This document shows positions 22,301-29,272 of a stretch of DNA of 64,000 nt, piece after piece; the first letter of the stretch is position 1, and each line of letters begins with the position of its first letter. The stretch spans positions 5,526,252 to 5,590,251 of the forward strand of contig NC_067207.1 of NCBI RefSeq assembly GCF_026262505.1, written 5' to 3'. The position numbers and the translations under genes were made by a program. Source of the DNA: Trichomonas vaginalis G3 (Eukaryota; Parabasalia; Trichomonadida; Trichomonadidae). The notes beneath the pieces were generated by a model, which saw only the letters and a list, made by a program, of their open reading frames with translations, ran no database searches and was not told the DNA's origin.

Positions 22301-22396
22301 ATTAATCTCGAGAAACTTATTTCAGATGCTTCAAAAGTTAAAGATGAAGCAATTCCATTGTTTGAACCAGTAGAAACTGAGCTCTTAGATGTTTAA
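19352..22396 (+). CDS. karyopherin-like (exportin/importin) HEAT-repeat protein
   Basis: 1,014 residues. The first ATG in frame is at 19352 (MRSITGG); the frame is open ten codons earlier but without ATG. The whole protein is helical. The N-terminal 130 residues have the importin-beta N-terminal pattern seen in exportins: YILLQAIQKYVESKWKF, then helix pairs, then INNWPSPYGDFLEFVL, which matches the (E/N)WP-x-x-(W/Y)-x-x-F-hhh landmark of exportins. The rest reads as irregular HEAT repeats with no other domain. I infer a nuclear transport receptor; the particular exportin is not clear. The stop is TAAT. Confidence 0.65.
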   Translation: MRSITGGIWTEICQGYRNNNEESLNKINAMISDENFMSISINLLFDELELDPIYILLQAIQKYVESKWKFEDKKCQEFLSKFCKFINKNLLIDTHILSLCNEILSFIAINNWPSPYGDFLEFVLSYDLDEQSLPKISDSLSILKDVAVSIDKSIHDEKTRNSRNINQIKALSTHRDKIEDTIRFIYSTITPEAKNSQIYINLFEFLVEINRIMFFDCNIGTMNEIFVNGCAEQIFPVLSKSILALNSFYYKTDQILLDLSDVMQVYSENNVSIENILEIPEFYTVFSDYVPQLFDFFKVKNEITPYIIDKMTNLVIILSQKILNGESLQDQYLKFLSFFNRQYLVAICYITSQNSFYAILHDTIPSVLESIVNTIPLQFSIENDTISFDREVKNSSYKIYKTILCSISRLAPNLVMEQIRKAFSNFMNEQNAFENFIRYVSIFTTVTMFALKGLPHGSRQEIVKETNNWFFTQLENPSNSDENIMFLQKIILYYYSEQRDLYHEEENQEFLTQIYFLFYQHLVVEDFVHQMFTAECLRLFLDYDYKAPEKDNLTIQPYLRDSKDNQRLLDNIGPAFQNVFGNILPPVIIPFMKFNFVVFQMTTVISLSNPELLEVVRDFEDSMCNILFQFVGQSIIEINPEEILSMETMIIGCKLCHYFPLLPYKHDNIFNDVMNQLFVNFQNITKLFHDFCMKNNVSRDSLESDEANTMRKWMDSLLEGYIETIKAFDKPEFKYIVELIHFFMTFPPYLLVPGIFKLLKESLIIFKEEIVKNEPPTFYLDTFLAENVPHNCISLSIEMIFTYIETFSENLMKLNDHMARIIQRVLFYCDYGDVEISLTAHKILCSIITKIEKSSSEIHQFYYNQPFPDESLQYTVNQYVFMEIIRLISCGVFKFAFPYYKEILHLRYFIQGVKTYLDEIADFVAAKLEVSQEKMKECIAPFILSTAKIDEEKFSRYLTAFFNKITEITYFDPELHLCDNMKQINLEKLISDASKVKDEAIPLFEPVETELLDV

Positions 22397-22562
22397 TATC
22401 CTTACTTGTTTGTTTATATTCTAATAAATGTTTTTTTAATTTATTTATTTATTTTTTTATGTTTGAATTTGTAAATGAGTTCCTGATGAAATTATCTTAC
22501 ACATGTATGACCTTCAATTCTGATTTTTATGTTTATTTTTCAATTACGTTTCACGTGAAGTT

Positions 22563-22705
22563 AAAGTTAGATGGGCGTAAATGTTATCTTTCTCTTAATA
22601 ATTTTTAGATTTGTTATATTATTAGAATTACGTCCATCTGACTTCAATTAATTAGCTGTTTCACGCCTGATGTCAGAAATTCGAATTAAAGTCAGATGGG
22701 CGTAA
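22563..22705. repeat. three copies of a 17-22 bp repeat, one inverted
   Basis: AAAGTYAGATGGGCGTAA occurs at 22563-22580 (plus), as its complement TTACGTCCATCTGACTT at 22628-22644 (minus) and again at 22684-22705 (plus). The second and third could pair as a stem of about 20 bp. TTTCACG also recurs at 22550 and 22660. No coding potential. Could be a remnant of a small inverted-repeat element or a regulatory cluster. Confidence 0.7.
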
Positions 22706-23063
22706 GTGCACCAATTTCTAATATTCTTATTTTTTAACATCCAAGCTTTACATCCCATTTTTTTAAAGGTAAATAGCTAATATTTTTGGTCGTGAAAGAG
22801 TTATTAGAAATCATTATATAGTAACATTAGGCTAAATATATTCGAATGAGATTATGCTAGCCTTAAGAGGGACTTCCGACCAGACAACTTTGTTAAATTT
22901 TTGATATGTTGAGCGTTTTCCTCGTTGAATGTTGAGTTTTCCTGATTTTGAGTTAATCACAAAGCACATCTATACTATCCTCTATCTTCTGATATGATTA
23001 TTTTTGAAAAATCTCATAAACTTCTAATAAAATCAATCAATCACGAAATTCTCACAGTTGTCC

Positions 23064-23073
23064 AAAAAGTGAC
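23064..23073 (+). promoter_or_regulatory. AAAAAGTGAC start-proximal motif (broken ankyrin gene)
   Basis: AAAAAGTGACACTAAAATACA ends just before the ATG at 23085. It has the same form and spacing as the motif before the CLPTM1-like, G3BP-like, CYTH, EF/WD and exportin-like genes. Confidence 0.55.
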
Positions 23074-24671
23074 ACTAAAATACAATGTCGAGTTCAGAGT
23101 CACCAAAGACCGAAATCAAACAAGATTTTAGTGATATAACACCTAATGATGTATTCAAATATCCAAACGAAGCTTCAAAAATTATATGGCAAGTCAATTC
23201 AAGTAATATCTTACAATCGTCATCAAAAATCATCGATCTAATTAATTCAAACAAAATAACTGTCGAAATGGCGTTCTACTTGATTAGTTTTATTTCAAAA
23301 TTACGTGCAAAAGATATTAAATTATTTGCAGAACTTTACCAAAAGATGTCAAGCACATTTTCATGACCCCCAGACCAAAAAATTATAAATTGACTTCATT
23401 TTTATATTACAAAGGTATCAAATTTGAAGATTCCGAGCCATATTATTCAGAAGAAAGAATTCAAAATTTATATGAAACAGATTCTCCTTTGTACTACATT
23501 GCATGGGACAAAATCGATGAACTTAAAAGTAAATTCCCAAAGCTTAAGGTCAATAAGAAAATAGATTTTGAAATAACTCCATTGGATTGCGCAATTAAAT
23601 ATGGATCAGAATTATGTTTCAATTACTTGAAGAATCAAGGAGGTGAATATACTGAAAAGTCTGCAGAATATGCTATTAAAGGCGGAAATATAAACATCTT
23701 TGAACAAATGATAGAAAATGGACAGTCATTTGATGGCATGATCAACACTGCATTGATATATCATCATTATAAAATTGCAGAGTATCTTCATACAAATTTT
23801 GGACAAATTCCAAATTCACCAGCAAAATTCATGTATTACGGAAGTTATGATGTTGTTTCGTATTTGCCTTCTAATGGAGCAGATATTAACGATATACATA
23901 CTTTTAATATTTATCATTATTTTAGAAAATTCTCTTTCATTTAATGTCTCTCATTGTTTTATGAAATTCTCTTTCATATCATATTCATCATTGTTTTATT
24001 ACATTTTCTTTATTTATACATCTATCATTACTTTACAAATTTCTCTTTCTTTTCATATCTATCATTGCTTTATTACATTTTCTTTCTTTTTACATCAATC
24101 ATTGTTTTATAGAATTTTCATTATTTTTACATTTTTCATTGCTTTATGAATCAATTCTTAGTATTGCAGCTAGCCTAAATTCAATTGAAATTGTTCAATA
24201 TTCAGTTAAAAATGGTGCGGATATCAACGTTGTTTTTCTTCTCTTTCTTTTCATATCCTTAATTGTTTTATGAAAGCAATGGATGCCCCCTCAGTAGAGC
24301 AATCGAAAATAAATCAATTGAAATTGTTCAATACTTAGTTGAACATGGAGCTGATGTTAGCATTAAATTTCTTCTCTTTCTTTTCATATCTGTCATTGAT
24401 TTATGAAGTTCTCTTTCTTTTCATATCCATCATTGTTATACAGATTTCACTTTCTTTTTATATTTAATATTGCTTTATCATATTTTCTTTCTTTTCAGAT
24501 ATATCGTTTACTTGTGGAATTCTCTTTCTTTTCATATCTCCCATCGTTTTATGAATTTCTCTTTCTTTTCATGTTTAACATTGCTTTACCATATTCTCTT
24601 TCTTTTTACATCTATCATCGCTTTACTAATTTCTATTAAATTATCCATCTATCAATTTTTATGATATTATA

Positions 24672-25971
24672 GGGTGTCCAAAGGTGTGTTTAGCACAAAC
24701 CTGAATACTGCGAATAGAAATAAACAAGTTACATATATATAAAGTTTATTTAAATATAATCACCATTGGATTCAATCACGCGTTCGCAGCGATCGATCCA
24801 GGCTTGAAAGACACGCTTTAAATCATCACGAGAAAATTGCTCAAATTGCTCTCTTACAAAATTTTCAAGATCATCTGGACTCGCGAATTCGCGTCCTTCA
24901 GCTCTCTTTTTTAGCGTGCCGAATAAATAAAAGTCAGAGGGTGCAATATCAGGTGAATAAATTGGGTTTGGAACAACTTTGACATTGTTTTCCACCAAGT
25001 AATTCATTACCTTATGACTTTTGTGAACTCTTGAATTATCAAAATGAATTGCAAACTTTTGTTTTTGTTGTTTGGATTTCTCAAACTCATCAGAATTGAT
25101 AATTTGAGTAAGAACATTGTCAATTAGATACTGAGCATTCATCGTATTAGGTTTTTGAAGAATATCAATTGCGATGATGCCATTCACGCCCCAAAAAACC
25201 GACAACATCATCATTGGTGTGTCAATTTTTTTCTTCGGGAATGTTTGCGGATTTTCATCCTTCGGGATCCACATGATTTTGGCTTCTGTTGCATATTGAA
25301 ACCAAGACTCGTCCCCTGTTACTAAAAAGCGAAACTTCTTGGATTGATACGCACCCAATATAGAGAGGAGCTCTTTCGAAGATTGGACTCTAGATTTTTT
25401 TTGAACTGAATTAAGGTTGTGCGGAACCCAACGTGTATACGCTAGTTTGTAGTTCAAATAATTGTGCATATAATAACTGACTGTTGTACGTGGTATCTTT
25501 GTCATCTCCTCTATCCTTCTGAGTGATGCTCTTGGGTCTTCATCTAGCGCTTGAAGAATTGCTTTGATTTTTCTTTGATCCGGCGATTTTTTGTCAATTT
25601 TTATGATGGGCGCCTTTTTGTTCATGAAGTGATACATCCTAACATGATACGTTACAGTGGAATAGCTAGAAGCATCCATACCGAAGCATTTTACCAATGT
25701 CTCGTAGATTTTTTTACAGTCTTTGCATTTTTTTGCAAGAGCGAGGATGTTTTCATTATGATTCATTAAAAAAATGAAAAAAATCCCGCCAAAATTTCCC
25801 GCGAAACCGCCTCTTGTCTCAAAATTCATTTTATATACCGGCATGGCGCCAAAATACAACATACTCATCATATACATATATTCATATTTTTTATTATATA
25901 TTTATAATCAGCATATATCTCCTTTAATAGTCTCATATAGAGCGCTGTGCTAAACGCACCTTTGGACACCC
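24672..25971 (-). mobile_element. mariner transposon, Tvmar1-like, apparently complete
   Basis: 1,300 bp bounded by TA dinucleotides (24670-24671 and 25972-25973), the mariner target duplication. The two ends match over 26 bp as inverted repeats starting GGGTGTCCAAAGGTG with one mismatch (T/C at base 16). It carries one open transposase frame on the minus strand. It lies in a minisatellite spacer of the broken ankyrin gene, so its insertion need not have damaged anything. The open frame and near-identical ends point to a young copy. Confidence 0.95.
24750..25766 (-). CDS. mariner transposase (DD34D)
   Basis: 338 residues from the ATG at 25766 (MNHNENILALAKK); the frame is open 37 codons further up, but those lie toward the terminal repeat and are less likely to be translated. 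N-terminal helix-turn-helix DNA-binding region (residues 10-110), the mariner linker WVPHNL (residues 113-118), then the catalytic triad D152 (TGDESWF), D243 (IHFDNSRVH) and D278 (YSPDIAPSDFYLF), spaced 34 residues between the last two as in true mariners. All catalytic residues are present and the frame is uninterrupted, so the protein may be active. It would cut and paste the element at TA sites. Confidence 0.95.
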   Translation of the reverse strand: MNHNENILALAKKCKDCKKIYETLVKCFGMDASSYSTVTYHVRMYHFMNKKAPIIKIDKKSPDQRKIKAILQALDEDPRASLRRIEEMTKIPRTTVSYYMHNYLNYKLAYTRWVPHNLNSVQKKSRVQSSKELLSILGAYQSKKFRFLVTGDESWFQYATEAKIMWIPKDENPQTFPKKKIDTPMMMLSVFWGVNGIIAIDILQKPNTMNAQYLIDNVLTQIINSDEFEKSKQQKQKFAIHFDNSRVHKSHKVMNYLVENNVKVVPNPIYSPDIAPSDFYLFGTLKKRAEGREFASPDDLENFVREQFEQFSRDDLKRVFQAWIDRCERVIESNGDYI

Positions 25972-27473
25972 TATATTTAGATATTAGTACAACCCCTCTT
26001 ATTTATGCAATCGAAATGGATTCATTCGAAATTGTTCAATACTTAGTTGAGCATGGAGCTAAAATCAATGATGTTGCTCTTCTCTTTCTATGCATATTCT
26101 TCATTACTTAGTGGTATTTTATTTCTTTTCATATTTATCATTATCTTATAATTTTCTCTTTCTTTTCATATTTATCATTGCTTTATTACATTTTCTTTCT
26201 TTTCATATCTCTCATTGCATTATGATGCTCTTTTTCTTTTAATATATCTCATTGTTTTATTGGGAAATTATTTATATAGTAATGAGTGCCCTCTTGGTGC
26301 TGCAATCAAATCGGGTTCACTCGAAATTGTACGTTACTTAGTTGAACATGGAGCTGATGTCAACTTTGAAATCCTTCTATTTCTTTTCATATCTAGCATT
26401 GATTTATTCAATTCTCTTTAATTTCATATTTATCATTATTTTATCATATCTTCTATATTTATATATCTATCATTTTTTTATTCAATTTTTTAGATATTAA
26501 TAAAAGCCCTCTCATCATTGCAATTAACCGAAATTCAATCGAAATTGTGCATTACTTAGTTGAACATGGTGCAGATCTTAACGCTAAGGTCCTTCTCTTT
26601 CTTTTCATATTCATCAATGGTTTATTGGATTCTATTTCTTTTCATGTTTATAATTGTTTTATTATATTCTCTTTCTTTTATTATTTGTCAATGATTTATT
26701 GGATTCTATTTCTTTTCATGTTTATAATTGTTTTATTATATTCTCTTTCTTTTATTATTTGTCATTGTTTTTTGACATTCTCTCTCCTTTTCTGTTTATC
26801 ATTTTTTGATGACGTTTTCTTTCTTTTCATATTTATCATTATGTTATGATATTATCCTTCTTTTTATATCATTTATTGTTTTGTAACATTTTCTTTCTTT
26901 CCATGTATATCATTGCTTTATTACATTTTATTTCTGTATATATCTAGCAATTTTTTATGAAATTTTTTTAATATTAGTCAAACCCCACTTTGTGTCGCCA
27001 TCGAAGATCATTCAATCGAAATTGTACAATACTTAGTCGAAAATGGAGCTGATGTCAACGCTGAACTTCTTCTCTTACTTTTCATATCTCTCATTACTTT
27101 ATGAAATTTGCTTTCTTACCATATCAATCTTTGTTTTATGGTATTTTATTTCTTTTCATATCTCTCATTGTTTTATTACATTTTCTTTCTTTCCATGTGT
27201 ATCATTTCTTTATTACATTTTATTTCTTTATATATCTTTCATTGCTTTATGGTATTTTTTTAATATTCATAATACATATATTAGTATGGCAGCAAATCTA
27301 CATTTAACCGAAATTGTTCAATACTTAAAGCAACATGGCGCAAATTAAAGGAAATAATTTCTTAAAAATTGCTTTCTAGACGAGACATAGTCTGACAGTA
27401 AACAATTACTATTTTTCACCTCAAGTATATTTGTCTTTTTATAGAATACATCTAAAATTTTGACACTTTTACC

Positions 27474-27482
27474 AAAAGTGAC
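27474..27482 (+). promoter_or_regulatory. AAAAGTGAC start-proximal motif (G3BP-like gene)
   Basis: AAAAGTGACAAATAGACAC, 21 bases before the ATG at 27504. A mirror copy (GACACTTTT) lies 13 bases upstream at 27462-27470, so the two can form a short palindrome. Confidence 0.55.
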
Positions 27483-27503
27483 AAATAGACACTTAATTTT
27501 ACA

Positions 27504-28214
27504 ATGATCAGTGACGAGTTGGTTAAAGAACGTGTTACACTTTTGTATAAAGTTTTACAAGAAAACCCAGAAGCAGTCAATGAGTTTTATGAAAAAGATG
27601 CTGTTTTAGAGATTCAATTCGAAAATAACAAAACAAAAACAACAGAAAAATATAATGAAACACTTGTTAAAGGCGATCATACTGTAATGCGCTCAGATGG
27701 TATTCAAATTGGCAATGAAATCACTGGCCATACTTCAGGATACGTAAAAATCGAGGATAAATTCTACCAATCAAACGAAATGTTTGTTTTTTCTGCATCA
27801 GCAAGTCCAAAAGTTTTATATCAATCATCATTCTATGCTCCAGTCGAAAATCCAGATTGGAAACCTGTTGAGCCACCAAAACCAGAGCCAAAACCAGAGC
27901 CTAAACCAGAACCCAAGAAAGAACCAGAGCAAAAACCAGCAGAAGAAGTCCACGATCCTTCACAATTAATGTACAACAGAACAATCTTAGCTTCAAACCT
28001 TACATTCGGTAAAGAAACAGAGATTGTAAGAGAAAGATTCGAGAAACACTTCCAAGTTACTAAATTCTGCACTTCTCACGGCCAAACTTTGGTCGAATTC
28101 CAAAACCCAGCTGATGCAATTAGAGTATTAGAACGTGGTAACTTCAACTGGGCTGGCAGAAACATTAGGATTAAAGGAATGCCACAAGGATTTACATTTG
28201 ATAAGAAAGAATAA
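27504..28214 (+). CDS. G3BP-like RNA-binding protein (NTF2-like + RRM)
   Basis: 236 residues. Residues about 8-115 read as an NTF2-like domain (VTLLYKVLQENPEAVNEFY, then DG-containing strands and EDKFYQSNEMFVF). Residues 118-150 are a KPEPKPEPKKEPE linker. Residues about 157-228 are an RRM with RNP2-like TILASNL and RNP1-like HGQTLVEFQNP. NTF2 plus acidic/proline linker plus RRM is the order of G3BP/Bre5, stress-granule and ubiquitin-protease cofactors; the RGG tail of animal G3BP is absent. The stop overlaps TAAA. The next gene downstream, C1D-like, is also RNA-related, which may be chance. Confidence 0.85.
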   Translation: MISDELVKERVTLLYKVLQENPEAVNEFYEKDAVLEIQFENNKTKTTEKYNETLVKGDHTVMRSDGIQIGNEITGHTSGYVKIEDKFYQSNEMFVFSASASPKVLYQSSFYAPVENPDWKPVEPPKPEPKPEPKPEPKKEPEQKPAEEVHDPSQLMYNRTILASNLTFGKETEIVRERFEKHFQVTKFCTSHGQTLVEFQNPADAIRVLERGNFNWAGRNIRIKGMPQGFTFDKKE

Positions 28215-28567
28215 AGTATGTATATAATATGACTCAATTAAATTATATTTTTGATACTGCTTGATTGAAATCCCAGCTTATCAAGTTTAAAAATTGAGTT
28301 TACAATAAAAATTTCTTTAATTTAATACATTCTTGCCAACATGAGTACATCTCCATATACTGATACACTAAATTAGATTGATATGAGCTATTTTCCATTG
28401 AATTCATTAATTATTGAAGATTTCAATCTCAAATGGAATACTAATTCAAAATATAGGCGTAAGCATAGGTTATCTAGAGCATAATGTAACTCATTTTATC
28501 CTGATCTCTTTGTTTTGGAGTTAGTGATTCTTGGGCACATAATTGTCACTTTTCTTGAGAGGCAAAA
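28215..28567. other. AT-rich spacer
   Basis: Contains the 3' end of the G3BP-like gene and the Inr of the C1D-like gene. Nothing else seen. Confidence 0.5.
28545..28553 (+). promoter_or_regulatory. Inr-type motif GTCACTTTT (C1D-like gene)
   Basis: TCACTTT fits the Trichomonas Inr TCAYTWY and lies 14 bases before the ATG at 28568. It is the reverse complement of the AAAAGTGAC motif at other genes. Confidence 0.6.
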
Positions 28568-28849
28568 ATGAGTGATACAGCTCAAGTCCTGAATGAATTT
28601 AAAGTCAAACTTGATAAAGTCGAAAATATGTTAAATGAAATCATGAAAAAGCCACTCGAAGAGACTTTAGCCGGAATGAACGAATTAGAAAAAACAAAAT
28701 TCAAAACTACTATAGCATATGCTATTCAAACCCTTTACTTATGTTATCTCAAGACAAATGGGCAAAATCTTGAAAACAAAAAGTACTTAGATCGTATCAA
28801 AATCTTTTTCACAAAAATTAATGAAGTTGAAAGTCAAAATCAGAATTAA
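28568..28849 (+). CDS. C1D/Rrp47-like exosome cofactor
   Basis: 93 residues covering the Sas10/C1D domain almost alone: KVKLDKVENMLNEIMKKPLE, then ELEKTKFKTTIAYAIQTLYL, CYLKTNGQNLE and YLDRIKIFFTKINEVE. The pattern Y-x-hN-(S/T)L-x-hhYLKT-x-G of C1D is seen as YAIQTLYLCYLKTNG. In the family this helical bundle binds Rrp6 and helps the nuclear exosome in 3' processing of rRNA and snoRNA. It lacks the basic C-terminal tail of yeast Rrp47, so its RNA affinity may be lower. Confidence 0.85.
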   Translation: MSDTAQVLNEFKVKLDKVENMLNEIMKKPLEETLAGMNELEKTKFKTTIAYAIQTLYLCYLKTNGQNLENKKYLDRIKIFFTKINEVESQNQN

Positions 28850-29272
28850 TTCGTACCTTCATTCAAAGTACAACTTAATTTCCATGGATTTTGTTGAATA
28901 TCTAGTTTTTGATAAAAATTGCAGTTCTTATAATAATAGTTCTATAAAAATGCTCACATACCATCACGTATCAACTAGGTTCTTTATTCTTCTTGTTTAT
29001 AAATACTATTTCTTTCCAATTTGAATTTCTTCTTTTTTTGACTTCTTATTCATAATGAATCTTCCAAGATCATAGAGAGGTTTAATAGTTTTTTATAATT
29101 TTTAGCTTAAGTTTTCTTAATAAAAATATGAAATCATAATTTCGGTTTTTAACAATAATTTAAGCGAGAAATTCAAGATATATTATTAGAATATTGGATA
29201 AATCATATTAATAAGAAAAGTTGGAATTTATTCGTTTTTTTCTTGAGAAAAAAAATAAATAACGAAAATTTG
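28850..29272. other. AT-rich spacer
   Basis: No gene or clear motif seen. It must include the promoter of the CFAP251-like gene, but neither the Inr nor AAAAGTGAC is obvious close to its ATG. Confidence 0.45.

Larger units (their letters stand above)
22397..23084. other. spacer downstream of the karyopherin-like gene
   Basis: Apart from the short repeats at 22563-22705 and the start-proximal motif at 23064, I see nothing definable. It joins the 3' end of the karyopherin-like gene to the broken ankyrin gene. Confidence 0.45.
23930..27275. repeat. pyrimidine-rich minisatellite, about 39-bp unit, in blocks
   Basis: Tandem, diverged copies of a roughly 39-bp unit like TTCTCTTTCTTTTCATATC followed by TATCATTGTTTTATGAAA or ...TTACATT. 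Blocks at about 23930-24150, 24232-24275, 24368-24670, 26074-26279, 26371-26492, 26589-26975 and 27066-27281. Each block begins right after the GAD(V/I)N end of an ankyrin unit, usually as (C/T)TTCTCTTTCTTTTCATATC, and ends in AG just before the next unit. So the minisatellite and ankyrin unit seem to have multiplied together. Confidence 0.85.
23085..27348 (+). pseudogene. DUF3447/ankyrin gene with every repeat separated by minisatellite DNA
   Basis: The start MSSSESPKTEIKQDF and the following 270 residues form a DUF3447-type ankyrin N-terminus (ILKNQGGEYTEKSAEYAIKG-like). The frame changes once near 23360, where the first frame ends and the second begins in the overlapping ATGA. After 23944 only isolated ankyrin units remain, each about 70-98 bp and most reading SIEIVQYLVEHGADVN: 24161-24231, 24276-24367, 25985-26073, 26280-26370, 26493-26588, 26976-27065, 27282-27348 (ends in stop). 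Spacers of 44 to 387 bp between them are pyrimidine-rich minisatellite with stops in all useful frames. A mariner sits in the spacer before the third unit. Probably a decayed gene; removal of the spacers as introns cannot be excluded. Confidence 0.75.

Noticed and set aside
24403-27307. Several 60-100 codon frames rich in Phe, Leu and Ile, looking like membrane proteins
   Set aside because: They are translations of the TTCTCTTTCTTTTCATATC minisatellite; hydrophobicity comes from T-rich codons.
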